Shown here piece after piece: positions 8,634 through 16,997 of a stretch of 49,107 bases of DNA (position 1 is its first letter; every line of letters begins with the position of its first letter). The position numbers and the translations under genes were made by a program. The notes below the pieces were generated by a model. It did not search any database. It had not been told where the DNA came from and saw only the letters and a program-made list of their open reading frames with translations. Origin of the DNA: Oscillospiraceae bacterium (GTDB lineage: Bacteria; Bacillota; Clostridia; Oscillospirales; Acutalibacteraceae); contig SVPN01000011.1 in the NCBI GenBank assembly GCA_015065805.1, positions 1-49,107 of the forward strand, read 5' to 3'.

Positions 8634-9074
8634 ATGGATCCGAAGTATACATCACTTGCATCGTTATCGCACCCGGTTTCGCAGACGCATCCGCCGATGT
8701 CCCGTGCCAACCGCGCGGCGCAGTTCGCGCCGTTTGCGGCACTGACGGGGCACGAAGCGGCAGTGGCGGAGACTGCACGGCTTACCGAACGCTGTGTACA
8801 GCTTGACGAGGATGCGCGTGAGCAGTTGGACCGCCGCTGGCAATATCTGCTGATGCATTGGGACGATCGCCCGACGGTGGAGGTCACCTATTTTCAAAAG
8901 GATAAACAAAAAGACGGCGGGGCGTACCCCACCGTCTGCGGTGTTATCCGAAAAATCGATATGCTCAACGGGTATATGGAGATGGCAGATGGCATCCGCA
9001 TCCCGTTTGCGGATGTCGTGGCGTTGGAAGGGACACTGTTTTCAGACGCGGTAGTAGGAGAGGAGCTCCTGTAA
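8634..9074 (+). CDS. YolD-like family protein, probable SOS gene
   Basis: A 146-residue protein with the YolD-like N-terminal signature: MSRANRAAQFAPFAALTGH followed by a helix beginning AVAETARLT, and a beta-rich C-terminal half (VEVTYFQKD, GVIRKIDMLNG, IRIPFADVVALEG). YolD-like genes in Firmicutes are often neighbours of, or co-regulated with, Y-family polymerases; their biochemical role is unclear. No polymerase gene is adjacent here. The RBS GGGAGGGG at 8620-8627 fixes the start. A LexA-type box upstream supports damage-inducible expression. Its last 33 bp overlap the 3' end of the convergent zinc-ribbon gene. Confidence 0.75.
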   Translation: MDPKYTSLASLSHPVSQTHPPMSRANRAAQFAPFAALTGHEAAVAETARLTERCVQLDEDAREQLDRRWQYLLMHWDDRPTVEVTYFQKDKQKDGGAYPTVCGVIRKIDMLNGYMEMADGIRIPFADVVALEGTLFSDAVVGEELL

Positions 9075-9440
9075 CGCGTCGATCTGTTCGCGGTATTGAT
9101 AATCCATTACCAGACAGGTGACGGCAAGGGCCAGTATTGCCAAGCCCATAACGATGCACAAAAAGGTCATCGGTCGGATGCCGCGGAAATATTGTTTGCC
9201 GCAGCCCGTGCATTGTTTGGTTTCGCTGTCGATGGGATGACCGCATAAGCGGCAATACACCGTTTTGACAGCAGGAGCCGGTGCGGGCGGCGGCGCGTAG
9301 GTCGGCTTTGGTGCGGAAACCGACGTAGGTGCGGGAGTCGGCGCGGCAGGCGGTTCGCAGGAGATCTCGATCGCCTTGCCGCAGAACTGGCAGAAGGCGC
9401 TGTCGTCCGGAAGGGTGTTATGACAATGTTTACAAATCAC
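9042..9440 (-). CDS. Double zinc-ribbon membrane protein
   Basis: A 132-residue protein with an N-terminal zinc ribbon (CKHC...CQFC, residues 3-20), a Pro/Ala-rich linker (about 30-58), a second ribbon (CRLC...CTGC) and one membrane helix (about 90-112), then a short polar tail. The start is GTG at 9440, preceded by GAGGTG. Zinc-ribbon plus transmembrane proteins of this kind are common in Clostridia and have no assigned function. It converges with and overlaps the yolD-like gene; no terminator lies between them. Confidence 0.75.
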   Translation of the reverse strand: MICKHCHNTLPDDSAFCQFCGKAIEISCEPPAAPTPAPTSVSAPKPTYAPPPAPAPAVKTVYCRLCGHPIDSETKQCTGCGKQYFRGIRPMTFLCIVMGLAILALAVTCLVMDYQYREQIDALQELLSYYRV

Positions 9441-9460
9441 GCTGTATCACCTCAATGCTT

Positions 9461-9489
9461 ATTATAATATTAAAAATAGAATTTTGCAA
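9461..9489 (-). promoter_or_regulatory. Sigma-A promoter of the zinc-ribbon gene
   Basis: Minus strand TTGCAA, 17-bp spacer, TATAAT. Confidence 0.65.
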
Positions 9490-9512
9490 GCAATAGTTTT
9501 AGTGCTTTACTA

Positions 9513-9541
9513 TTGCAAAATCGTAAAGTGTATGATATACT
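9513..9541 (+). promoter_or_regulatory. Sigma-A promoter of the dockerin gene at 9576
   Basis: TTGCAA, 17-bp spacer, TATACT, then GGAGG at 9563-9567. Confidence 0.65.
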
Positions 9542-9575
9542 GTATATATTCTACAATTTTACGGAGGTAACAAAC

Positions 9576-10637
9576 ATGAAGAAAGCGGTTGTTTGTGTGG
9601 CTTTGTGCCTGATGCTGCTGGTGTCCAATTTTGCGGCAGTGGCGGTATCGGCAGAGGAAAACTACATCGATAATTGGGAATATATGACGGTTGGCACGGC
9701 GGACTACACGACGGATACTGCATACGCCTACACGGTGTTCCATTTTGAGCCCGACGAGGTCGGCAAGTATATTCTGTCCTCTGCGGAATCGATGCTCGGT
9801 ATCGTTGGTTACAACTGGGTGACCGTAACTCCTTCGACCGATACCGTCAACGTCAATTCTTTTGAATGGTCCTGCACAGCTGTCGGACAAGGCATCATCG
9901 TTGCGGTGGAGTCGGGCGACGGTGCTGTGGGAATTACGATTGCCAAAGGCGATCTTGAACAGAAAGAGGAAGTGCCGTGGACGGTTTATGAAAATCAGGT
10001 AACGCCTGAAAAGTTCACGTTCGACGGCGATACGGCAACCCTGTTGAATGTCAATACGGCGGATGACGTCGTGGATGCGGCGGTGCTCGGCACGGACGGC
10101 TTTTACCATCTGAATGCCGCAAACGGCCCGATTCTGTATGCCAAGGTGAAGGATTCGCAGTTGTCGTTGGCGGGCGCGATCGAATACGGTCAGCTCAAGG
10201 AAACCGTGCAGGATGAAGAGGGCAACATTGTTTCCCGCACCGATTTCAACAATGCGATCGGTGAATATGTGGCGTGTTCGGATTCGAAAACGAGCCTTTA
10301 TCCGTTGACGGTTGACCTCATTGAGGTGTTTCAACGTGTCGGTGCCGTGAAGGGCTGGTACGGAAGCAGCGGCTTCATCGGCGGCGATCTGGAGGATGCG
10401 TGGATGTTTGCGTGCTACTACAACGAGCTTCCCGAGCTTCCCGAGCCGGAAGTCGGTGATGTCAACGCGGACGGCGTTGTGGATCTCAACGATGCGACGG
10501 CGATGTTCTACCACGTGAACGGTCTTTCGACGTTTGCCGAAGAGGCGTTGCTTGCCGCCGATCTCAACGGCGACGGCAACGTGGACCTCAACGATGCCAC
10601 GGCGTTGTTCTACAGCATCAACGGTCTGACGGAATAA
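9576..10637 (+). CDS. Secreted dockerin protein of unknown function
   Basis: A 353-residue exported protein. It has a signal peptide (about 1-26, cleaved near AVSAEE), a roughly 265-residue beta-rich region of no recognised family, a linker (LPELPEPE) and a dockerin of two very similar halves (DVNADGVVDLNDATAMFYHVNGL and DLNGDGNVDLNDATALFYSINGL regions). The dockerin implies a cohesin partner elsewhere. The unknown region has no obvious catalytic triad or glycosidase motif, so it could be a binding or structural module. The ATG at 9576 follows ACGGAGGT; the open frame upstream would run over the promoter. A strong terminator follows. Confidence 0.75.
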   Translation: MKKAVVCVALCLMLLVSNFAAVAVSAEENYIDNWEYMTVGTADYTTDTAYAYTVFHFEPDEVGKYILSSAESMLGIVGYNWVTVTPSTDTVNVNSFEWSCTAVGQGIIVAVESGDGAVGITIAKGDLEQKEEVPWTVYENQVTPEKFTFDGDTATLLNVNTADDVVDAAVLGTDGFYHLNAANGPILYAKVKDSQLSLAGAIEYGQLKETVQDEEGNIVSRTDFNNAIGEYVACSDSKTSLYPLTVDLIEVFQRVGAVKGWYGSSGFIGGDLEDAWMFACYYNELPELPEPEVGDVNADGVVDLNDATAMFYHVNGLSTFAEEALLAADLNGDGNVDLNDATALFYSINGLTE

Positions 10638-10647
10638 GCAAAACAGA

Positions 10648-10688
10648 AAAGCGGTCGGATTCCACTTCGGAATCCGACCGCTTTTATT
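10648..10688. terminator. Bidirectional hairpin terminator
   Basis: Perfect 16-bp stem AAAGCGGTCGGATTCC with a 5-base loop, between the dockerin gene and the convergent AraC-type gene. Confidence 0.8.
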
Positions 10689-11575
10689 TATATCTTTGCC
10701 TGGATCGACAGCGTGTATTCGCTTGGGGTCATTCCCGTGGCGCGTTTGAAATAGCGCGAGAAATAGTGCACGGAGGTGTATCCGAGGCGATCGGCGATCT
10801 GCGTGATGTTGTCATCGCCCTCGCGAAGCATCCGCTTGGCTTCGTTGATTTTCAGGGTGCGATAATAGCTCATAACCCCCACACCTGTTACATTTTTAAA
10901 GATCGTTTTCAGGTTAGTGGCGCTTTGCGCGGAAAAACGGCACACATCCGAAAAGGTGAGATTGCCGCAGGTGTTTTCCTGCATAAACGCGATGATGCGA
11001 TCCACTAAATCGTGGTCGAGGCGGAGCTTGATCGACGAGGAAATACGCACCGTGGGTGTGTGCTCCTGCCGTCTGGCAAGGCGGATAAGCAGCTGTTCCA
11101 GAAGCAACACGAGCATCTGCTCCGCGGCAAAGACCGACTCCTCTGCGCGTTCCAGCTTGACGGTGGCGGGGTCATCCAGCGGCGAGGAAAACGCATCGGT
11201 CGCTTCGGCGATGATGCCCGCAAACAGCTCCCGCTCGGCTTCGCCTGCTTTGAACAGCGCGTCCTCGAAGATCCGCATAGCGTCGCTGTCACTGTCAAAC
11301 GCGATCACGACGAGGTTGGGGGCTTTGACGCCGTTGGCACGCAGAGAGTGAAATTCGTTCGGCTTGTGGAAGAGGATGTCTCCTTGCGAGAGGTGATGCA
11401 CCGTTTCGCCCGAGGTGGCGTCCAACTCGCCCTTGTCAACGTATACCAGCTCCCAGAACGGATGCGCTTCGCCGTCAAAGCGGTAATTTTTGGCGTATTC
11501 GAAATAATGTACCGTCACCAGCGAATGAATGTGCAAGCCGCGATGCACGGCGGTTTTGATGTATTGTTCGCTCAT
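10688..11575 (-). CDS. AraC-family transcriptional regulator
   Basis: A 295-residue one-component regulator. An N-terminal cupin-like sensor region (HPFWELVYVDKGELD, LSQGDILFHKPNEFHSL) is followed by two C-terminal helix-turn-helix units (LTFSDVCRFSAQSATNLKTIFK and ITQIADRLGYTSVHYFSRYFKR regions) and the conserved MTPSEY end. Such proteins usually activate carbohydrate genes when a sugar binds the cupin. The start at 11575 is preferred because GAGGTGAC lies just upstream; the longer frame would overlap alr. It begins 5 bp after the alr stop and shares the alr promoter. Its targets are unknown. Confidence 0.85.
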   Translation of the reverse strand: MSEQYIKTAVHRGLHIHSLVTVHYFEYAKNYRFDGEAHPFWELVYVDKGELDATSGETVHHLSQGDILFHKPNEFHSLRANGVKAPNLVVIAFDSDSDAMRIFEDALFKAGEAERELFAGIIAEATDAFSSPLDDPATVKLERAEESVFAAEQMLVLLLEQLLIRLARRQEHTPTVRISSSIKLRLDHDLVDRIIAFMQENTCGNLTFSDVCRFSAQSATNLKTIFKNVTGVGVMSYYRTLKINEAKRMLREGDDNITQIADRLGYTSVHYFSRYFKRATGMTPSEYTLSIQAKI

Positions 11576-11580
11576 TGCCG

Positions 11581-12750
11581 TCACCTCAGCCCGTCCTGCA
11601 GGAATACGGGCTTGCCGTTTTCGAGAAAGAGACGCGGCACACGCTTGCCGACGGCACAGACGATTTCGTAGTTGATGGTGTCCGACCACGCGGCATAGGT
11701 TTCCACGGGGAGGGAGGCGTTGCCCTCCCGTCCGAAAGCGGTGACCAGTGTTCCTGCCTGCACGCCGTCAATGCCGCTGACATCCAGCATACATTGATCC
11801 ATACAGATGCGGCCGCGTACGGGAGCCTGCCTGCCGCCCACAAGCATATAGGCCTTGCCTTGCGCGCGACGGGTATAGCCGTCTGCGTAGCCGATCGGAA
11901 CGGTGGCGAGCTGTTCGCCCTCGGTGGTGGTGTACTGTCTGCCGTAGCTGACGGTGATGTCGGCAGGCACGGTCTTGACGTGGGACACGTGTGTGCGCAG
12001 GGACATCACGGGTTCAAGTTTGAGCATATCCGCCATCCAGCTGTCGGGATACATACCGTACAGGATCAGCCCCGGACGCACCATATCGAGATGCATCTCG
12101 GGGTAGCGCAAGGTTGCCGCACTGTTGCAGCAATGCGTCAGCGCAAAGGTAATACCGCGCGCCTCAAGAGCCGCCACCGTGTCGGTGAACAGCGTAAACT
12201 GCCGACGGGTGAAGGCTTCGCCGTCGGGCTCATCCGCCACCGCAAAGTGGGTGAAAATACCGCACGGATTCAACGCGGGGAGGGCGCACGCCTGTGCGAT
12301 TTCGTCAACGGGAAGATTGCCGTCTGCGGCAAAAAAGCCGACGCGGCTCATACCCGTATCTACCTTGATGTGAACATCCAGCGTCACGCCCGCCTGTACC
12401 GCGGCATCCGACAGCGCCTTGGCGTGAGAGGCGGATACCACCGTCTGCGTGATGGTATGCGCGGACAGAAGTGCCACTTCCTCGGGCGGGGTGTAGGATA
12501 AGATCAGGATCGGCGCGGTCAGTCCCGCGTTGCGAAGCTGGATGGCTTCGTCCAAGTTGGAAACGGCGAGCCAGTCGGCACCTGCCTGACAAAGGGCGCG
12601 CGCCGCCATCACGGCACCGTGACCGTATGCATCCGCTTTGACGACCGCCATCACAAGGCTGTTGCCTGCCGCTTCTTTGATATGTTTGAAGTTGGTTTGC
12701 AGGCGGTCAAGATCGATCTCCGCCCACGTGCGTTTGAGCCAATGTTTCAT
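11581..12750 (-). CDS. alr: Alanine racemase
   Basis: A 389-residue fold-type III PLP enzyme that makes D-alanine for peptidoglycan. The PLP lysine is K38 in AVVKADAYGHG and the second catalytic base is the Tyr of VSYGRQY. Other family motifs include IKVDTGMSRVGF, THCCNSAAT, VRPGLILYG, ATVPIGYADGY and RICMDQCMLDV. The start ATG at 12750 is preceded by AAAGGGG and a near-consensus promoter; the longer frame runs back into the fba terminator. Length is typical. Transcription probably continues into the AraC-type gene. Confidence 0.95.
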   Translation of the reverse strand: MKHWLKRTWAEIDLDRLQTNFKHIKEAAGNSLVMAVVKADAYGHGAVMAARALCQAGADWLAVSNLDEAIQLRNAGLTAPILILSYTPPEEVALLSAHTITQTVVSASHAKALSDAAVQAGVTLDVHIKVDTGMSRVGFFAADGNLPVDEIAQACALPALNPCGIFTHFAVADEPDGEAFTRRQFTLFTDTVAALEARGITFALTHCCNSAATLRYPEMHLDMVRPGLILYGMYPDSWMADMLKLEPVMSLRTHVSHVKTVPADITVSYGRQYTTTEGEQLATVPIGYADGYTRRAQGKAYMLVGGRQAPVRGRICMDQCMLDVSGIDGVQAGTLVTAFGREGNASLPVETYAAWSDTINYEIVCAVGKRVPRLFLENGKPVFLQDGLR

Positions 12751-12783
12751 TATCGGGTCTACCCCTTTCGTATATACTCCTTT

Positions 12784-12812
12784 ATTATATGAGAAGTTGA
12801 CGAAAAATGCAA
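12784..12812 (-). promoter_or_regulatory. Sigma-A promoter of alr
   Basis: Minus strand TTGCAT, 17-bp spacer, TATAAT. Confidence 0.7.
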
Positions 12813-12840
12813 CCCCACGGCGAAAAATACAAATAAAAAT

Positions 12841-12876
12841 ATCCCCTGTGAAATCCGTAAGGGTTTCACAGGGGAT
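12841..12876 (-). terminator. Terminator of fba
   Basis: 13-bp stem ATCCCCTGTGAAA / TTTCACAGGGGAT followed on the minus strand by ATTTTTATTTG. Confidence 0.8.
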
Positions 12877-12886
12877 AACGCGGTTT

Positions 12887-13750
12887 TTACGCCTTGCCGA
12901 CAGAGCCGAACAGCTCCATCTTCTCTTTGACGGTCGCCTTGATCGCGTCGAAGCCGGGAGCGAGGAGCTTGCGGGGGTCAAAGCCCTTGCCCTGCAGATC
13001 CTTGCCTGCCTCGATGTACTTTCTGGTCGCGTCAGCGAATGCCAGTTGGCACTCGGTGTTGACGTTGATCTTGGAAACGCCCAGCGAGATTGCCTTCTGG
13101 ATCATATCCGCGGGGATACCCGTGCCGCCGTGCAGAACCAGGGGCATATCGCCGCACAGCTCGCTGATCTTCGCCAGAACGTCGAAGTTCAGACCTGCCC
13201 AATTTTCGGGGTACTTGCCGTGGATGTTGCCGATACCGGCGGCGAGCATCGACACACCGAGGTCAGCGATCATCTTGCACTCGTCGGGATCTGCCACTTC
13301 GCCGTTGCCGACAACGCCGTCCTCTTCGCCGCCGATGGCGCCGACTTCCGCTTCCACGGAGATGCCCAGCGCGTCAGCCGTTGCGACGAGTTCCTTCGTC
13401 TTGGCGATGTTTTCGTCGATCGGATAGTGCGAGCCGTCAAACATAACCGAGGAGAAGCCTGCCTCGATGCACTTCTTCGCACCTTCATAGGAACCGTGGT
13501 CCAGATGCAGAGCCACGGGAACCGTGATGCCCAGCTCGTTGATCATACCCTTGACCATACCCACGATGGTGGTATAGCCGCACATATACTTGCCGGCACC
13601 CTCGGAAACGCCGAGAATGACGGGGGACTTGAGCTCTTCTGCAGTGAGAAGGATCGCTTTGGTCCACTCAAGGTTGTTGATGTTGAACTGGCCGACAGCG
13701 TATTTGCCTGCCTTTGCCTTTTGCAGCATGTCTTTTGCGGAAACTAACAT
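12887..13750 (-). CDS. fba: Class II fructose-1,6-bisphosphate aldolase
   Basis: A 287-residue zinc aldolase of glycolysis and gluconeogenesis, cleaving fructose-1,6-bisphosphate to DHAP and glyceraldehyde-3-phosphate. Zinc and substrate motifs are present: ALHLDHGSYE, the SVMFDGSHYPIDEN loop, EAEVGAIGG, GNIHGKY, VLHGGTGIP and the phosphate-binding KINVNTE. The start at 13750 has AAAGGAGAG upstream. The promoter is strong and back-to-back with that of the DUF6062 gene. A closely related bisphosphate aldolase such as tagatose-bisphosphate aldolase cannot be fully excluded. Confidence 0.93.
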   Translation of the reverse strand: MLVSAKDMLQKAKAGKYAVGQFNINNLEWTKAILLTAEELKSPVILGVSEGAGKYMCGYTTIVGMVKGMINELGITVPVALHLDHGSYEGAKKCIEAGFSSVMFDGSHYPIDENIAKTKELVATADALGISVEAEVGAIGGEEDGVVGNGEVADPDECKMIADLGVSMLAAGIGNIHGKYPENWAGLNFDVLAKISELCGDMPLVLHGGTGIPADMIQKAISLGVSKINVNTECQLAFADATRKYIEAGKDLQGKGFDPRKLLAPGFDAIKATVKEKMELFGSVGKA

Positions 13751-13806
13751 GATGACATCTCTCCTTTTTAATTCAATGGGCATATGCCCACCAATACTAT
13801 GTGATA

Positions 13807-13835
13807 ATTTTAACATACGCGCGCGGCATTGTCAA
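13807..13835 (-). promoter_or_regulatory. Strong sigma-A promoter of fba
   Basis: Minus strand TTGACA, 17-bp spacer, TAAAAT. Confidence 0.75.
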
Positions 13836-13842
13836 TATAGGA

Positions 13843-13871
13843 TTGATTTTTGCGGTGTGATTCCGTATAAT
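13843..13871 (+). promoter_or_regulatory. Sigma-A promoter of the DUF6062 gene
   Basis: TTGATT, 17-bp spacer, TATAAT. Only 7 bp separate its -35 from the fba -35 on the other strand. Confidence 0.65.
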
Positions 13872-13911
13872 AAATGTATACCGATTATAACGAAATAAAG
13901 GATGTGCTTGT

Positions 13912-14607
13912 ATGCGAGAGGATATTACCAGTATTCCCGTAACCGATATTTTTGACGAGCCCGACGGCTGCCCTATCTGCCGCCTGCGCGATCTTCTGGA
14001 AACGCGCGTGACGGATTATATCACGGGGGCGGCGATGATGGAGCCGGATGTCCGTATCGAGACGAATGAGCAGGGCTTTTGTCTGACCCACTACCGTCAG
14101 CTTCTGAAAAAGCGTGCCCGTTTGCCCGTGGCGCTGATGATGGAAAGCCGTCTCGCCGAGGTGGAAAAGCAGGTGTTTCAGGGCTTGCCTATCTTCGGCA
14201 AGAGTGCGAAGCGTCAGGCGGCGGGGGCAGAGGATGTGACCTCGTCCTGCTTTGTGTGCGGACGGGTTGACTGGGCGATGACCCGTTTTCTGGCAACGGT
14301 ATGTCGCTTGTGGGAGCAGGAACGTGATTTCCGCGAGTCGTTTGAAAAGCAGGATTTTCTGTGCCTGCCGCATTTTGCGCTGTTGGCGCAGGTGGCACAA
14401 AAGGAGATCGGCAAAAGGAATGTCGGTGATTTTTACAAGGCGTGCTCGGTGCTGTGCCGCAAGCAGCTGACCGAGCTTCGAAGCGATGTCTCGCACTTCT
14501 GTAAAATGTTCGATTATCGCAACAGCAGTGACGAAAATGCCGATTGGGGCAATTCCCGCGACTCCATCGAACGCTCCATCGAATGGCTCTGCGGCAGAGA
14601 GCCGTAA
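13912..14607 (+). CDS. DUF6062-like Cys-rich cytoplasmic protein
   Basis: A 231-residue soluble, mainly helical protein. It has an N-terminal CPICRLRDLLE motif (residues 20-30), GFCLTHYRQLL, a second CFVCGR near residue 118 and FLCLPHFALL. These paired Cys/His motifs suggest metal binding. The pattern matches what I recall of the DUF6062 family in Clostridia, which has no known function. The start has AAAGGATG upstream. It is monocistronic. Confidence 0.7.
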   Translation: MREDITSIPVTDIFDEPDGCPICRLRDLLETRVTDYITGAAMMEPDVRIETNEQGFCLTHYRQLLKKRARLPVALMMESRLAEVEKQVFQGLPIFGKSAKRQAAGAEDVTSSCFVCGRVDWAMTRFLATVCRLWEQERDFRESFEKQDFLCLPHFALLAQVAQKEIGKRNVGDFYKACSVLCRKQLTELRSDVSHFCKMFDYRNSSDENADWGNSRDSIERSIEWLCGREP

Positions 14608-14635
14608 AGCCGGAAGTTGCAACAAATACACACCA

Positions 14636-14670
14636 AAGCAGGGTGTCCTTCACGGGAGGACACCCTGCTT
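14636..14670. terminator. Hairpin after the DUF6062 gene
   Basis: 14-bp stem AAGCAGGGTGTCCT / AGGACACCCTGCTT. No good T-run follows, so termination is less certain than at the other hairpins. Confidence 0.55.
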
Positions 14671-14722
14671 CCGTTACATCTCGAATAACAAGAAAAGTGT
14701 TTAACAAGATGTAGCCAAAAGA

Positions 14723-14832
14723 TGTGAAAAACTTCACAAAAAAAGCTTTGAAAAAAGTTTTCCACGGTGCAAAAGTCCTTTTACACCTTGCTTTTATCAC
14801 ATTTTCCACCGAGTTTTCCACTTTTATTCACA
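14723..14832. other. AT-rich intergenic segment with DnaA-box-like repeats
   Basis: The gap from 14608 to 15026 holds no convincing gene. After the hairpin it is AT-rich and contains TTATTCACA (14824-14832), TGTGAAAAA (14723-14731, a box on the other strand) and three TTTTCCAC octamers at 14758, 14802 and 14814. Two of these fit TTWTNCACA. It could titrate DnaA or be chance in AT-rich DNA; neither dnaA nor dnaN is near. Confidence 0.3.
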
Positions 14833-15026
14833 CGTTTTGAACTATACAATTTGTAGATTACAGTCTTGTAACCTGTCTTTGAACGGCGGAATTCAAAAGC
14901 GCCGTGCTCGAAAAATACCGCATTTGAGATTAACAAAGCACACCATTTTTTATCTTGACGATGCTTAAAAACCGGCTTTTGCGGCATACTTTTTCTACGG
15001 TTATAGAGAAAAAGGGGGCAACGGCA

Positions 15027-15290
15027 TTGTTGAAGGGTGTACATCATCAAATCGTGGAGATCCGTCAGACCGATCATCCGTTTTTTGAACGCGCCATTTT
15101 GATTGTGCGTGCAGATTGTGCGCAGGAGCAGGAGGATGACTGGCAAAAAACGGGGCGGGAATTCGTCAGGAACGCCACGCCCTATTCGGGCTTGCGACGG
15201 GCACGTGCGGCGCGACGGTTGCAAAGCCTGCTTTACGGCATCGGCGGCGCTGTTTTCGGGATATTGCTCGGGGTATTCCTGCCGAAATAA
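15027..15290 (+). CDS. Small membrane protein, hypothetical
   Basis: An 87-residue protein starting at TTG (15027, or the adjacent TTG at 15030), with GGGGG 8 bp upstream. The N-terminal half is polar (QIVEIRQTDHPFFERAILIVRADCAQEQE), followed by a basic stretch (GLRRARAARRLQSLL) and one C-terminal membrane helix (LYGIGGAVFGILLGVFL). It ends 193 bp before recA. No family recognised; the start codon is uncertain because a longer frame has no RBS. Confidence 0.5.
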   Translation: MLKGVHHQIVEIRQTDHPFFERAILIVRADCAQEQEDDWQKTGREFVRNATPYSGLRRARAARRLQSLLYGIGGAVFGILLGVFLPK

Positions 15291-15387
15291 TTTGAAAAAG
15301 TACCGAATTTTGAAATATTTTTCAATTCAAAAAGTATTCAAAACGGCGGCGCAGAGCCAAAAAACGCGAAATAGAAAATTACAAAAA

Positions 15388-15399
15388 GAATATATGTTC
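15388..15399. promoter_or_regulatory. LexA-type SOS box upstream of recA
   Basis: GAATATATGTTC, one base from the GAAC-N4-GTTC dyad, 19 bp before the recA -35. Confidence 0.6.
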
Positions 15400-15418
15400 G
15401 ATTTTTTCACGAAAACCC

Positions 15419-15447
15419 TTGATTTTTTTGCTTTTGTGATTTATAAT
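15419..15447 (+). promoter_or_regulatory. Sigma-A promoter of recA
   Basis: TTGATT, 17-bp spacer, TATAAT. The hexamers are identical to those of the lexA promoter. Confidence 0.7.
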
Positions 15448-15483
15448 GGTTTCAGTCAAAAAACGAAAGGATGGGACTGAACA

Positions 15484-16641
15484 ATGGCAAAAGCAAAGGA
15501 CGAAAAGAAAATACCCGCTGTCCGCACCGAGGACAAGCAAAAGGCACTGGAAATGGCACTGCAGCAGATCGAAAAGAACTACGGCAAGGGCGCGGTGATG
15601 CGCCTCGGACAAAATGTCGGTATGGCGGTGGAAAGCATTCCGACGGGCTCGATCGGTCTGGATCTGGCGCTCGGCATCGGCGGTCTGCCGCGCGGAAGAA
15701 TTGTCGAGGTCTACGGCCCCGAGGCATCGGGCAAAACGACGCTGGCGCTTCACGCAGTCGCCGAAGCGCAGAAAGCGGGCGGCGAAGCGGCATTTATCGA
15801 CGTGGAGCACGCGCTCGATCCCGTGTACGCCCGCGCGCTCGGCGTGGATGTGGATGCGCTTCTTGTGGCACAGCCCGACACGGGTGAGCAGGCACTGGAA
15901 ATCGCTGAGGCACTTATCCGCTCGGGTGCACTGGATATCGTGGTGGTGGACTCGGTCGCTGCACTGGTGCCCCGTGCCGAAATCGAAGGCGAAATGGGCG
16001 ACAGCCACGTCGGCTTGCAGGCGCGCCTGATGTCACAGGCGATGCGTAAGTTGGCACCCGTCGTGTCGCGCTCCAACTGCATCGCGCTCTTTATCAACCA
16101 GCTCCGTCAGAAGGTCGGCGTGGTGTACGGCAACCCCGAGGTCACGGCGGGCGGTAACGCATTGAAGTACTATGCGTCGGTGCGCCTGGATGTGCGTCGC
16201 ACCGAAACGCTGAAGGTGGCGGGAAATCCCGTCGGCTCGCACACCCGCGTGCGCGTGGTGAAAAATAAGGTCGCACCGCCCTTCAAAGAGGTCGAGTTTG
16301 ACATTATGTACGGCGAAGGCATCTCCCGCGAGGGCGAGCTGCTGGATTTAGCGGTGGAGTTCGGCATCGTGCAAAAGGCGGGTGCGTGGTTCTCCTACAA
16401 CGAAGCGCGTATCGGTCAGGGTCGCGACAACGCCAAGGATTACTTCAAGAACAATCCCGAAATTATGGCGGAAGTGGAAGAGCTTGTCCGTGCGAAAATG
16501 AAGGAAAAGATGGAAGCGGCAAAGCAAAAGAGCGCGCCGAAAACGCCGTCGCCCGTGGAGATCCCCATCAGCGATGCGCCCCGTATGACCGCCGCGATGG
16601 CAAAAGCCAGCATTGATATTGTGGTGGATGACGAAGAATAA
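15484..16641 (+). CDS. recA: Recombinase RecA
   Basis: A 385-residue RecA, which forms ATP-dependent filaments on single-stranded DNA, pairs homologous strands and triggers LexA self-cleavage. Walker A is GPEASGKT (78-85), Walker B is the [12 protein letters not shown] strand, loop L1 is [12 protein letters not shown] and loop L2 lies after [17 protein letters not shown]. The acidic C-terminal tail (VVDDEE) is present, preceded by a Lys/Pro-rich linker. AAAGGATGGG upstream fixes the ATG. An upstream SOS box suggests LexA control; lexA itself lies about 5.6 kb downstream. Confidence 0.97.
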   Translation: MAKAKDEKKIPAVRTEDKQKALEMALQQIEKNYGKGAVMRLGQNVGMAVESIPTGSIGLDLALGIGGLPRGRIVEVYGPEASGKTTLALHAVAEAQKAGGEAAFIDVEHALDPVYARALGVDVDALLVAQPDTGEQALEIAEALIRSGALDIVVVDSVAALVPRAEIEGEMGDSHVGLQARLMSQAMRKLAPVVSRSNCIALFINQLRQKVGVVYGNPEVTAGGNALKYYASVRLDVRRTETLKVAGNPVGSHTRVRVVKNKVAPPFKEVEFDIMYGEGISREGELLDLAVEFGIVQKAGAWFSYNEARIGQGRDNAKDYFKNNPEIMAEVEELVRAKMKEKMEAAKQKSAPKTPSPVEIPISDAPRMTAAMAKASIDIVVDDEE

Positions 16642-16661
16642 TAACAGACCGATATGAGAAC

Positions 16662-16703
16662 AATACCCCCAAAGGCATTTGCCTTTGGGGGTATTCTTTT
16701 GTA
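16662..16703 (+). terminator. Terminator of recA
   Basis: 15-bp perfect stem AATACCCCCAAAGGC / GCCTTTGGGGGTATT with loop ATTT, then CTTTTGT. Confidence 0.85.
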
Positions 16704-16731
16704 ATTGACGATTTGAAAAGAGGGAAAAAAG

Positions 16732-16941
16732 ATGTTTGAGCATAAACGCAAGCACGCCCTGCCGATTCCGCAAAAGAAAACGACCGATGTTGCCGATGTG
16801 ATCTGGGGCGAGGTCAAGGGCACGTATGAGACGCAGGCGATCTCCGACACCTCCCGCCGTCAACCCGAAACGGGCATCGCGCTCCCGAGCGATGAATGCG
16901 TCAGGGAAAGCAAGGATTGGGTCGATTTCAACAAGAAATAA
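16732..16941 (+). CDS. Small protein resembling DUF3787 spore-surface proteins
   Basis: A 69-residue charged protein with GAGGGAAAAAAG before its ATG. The C-terminal signature LPSDECVRESKDWVDFNKK resembles the end of DUF3787 proteins (CDIF630_02480-type spore-surface proteins), recalled as P-S-x-x-x-V-x-x-A/S-K-x-W-V-D-x-N-x-K. No cysteine pair or membrane segment. It lies between two hairpins, so expression probably depends on readthrough from recA or an unrecognised, possibly sporulation-specific, promoter. Family assignment is tentative. Confidence 0.55.
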   Translation: MFEHKRKHALPIPQKKTTDVADVIWGEVKGTYETQAISDTSRRQPETGIALPSDECVRESKDWVDFNKK

Positions 16942-16957
16942 GCGCCGCTCATAAAAA

Positions 16958-16989
16958 AGCCTCCCGCCGTTTGCAAACGGCGGGAGGCT
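16958..16989. terminator. Bidirectional terminator
   Basis: Perfect palindrome AGCCTCCCGCCG around TTTGCAAA, followed on the minus strand by a run of six T. Confidence 0.8.
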
Positions 16990-16997
16990 ATTGGCAT

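Noticed and set aside
14955-15026. An earlier start for the small membrane protein near recA
   Set aside because: No RBS precedes the TTG or ATG there, whereas TTG 15027 has a GGGGG site at 8 bp.
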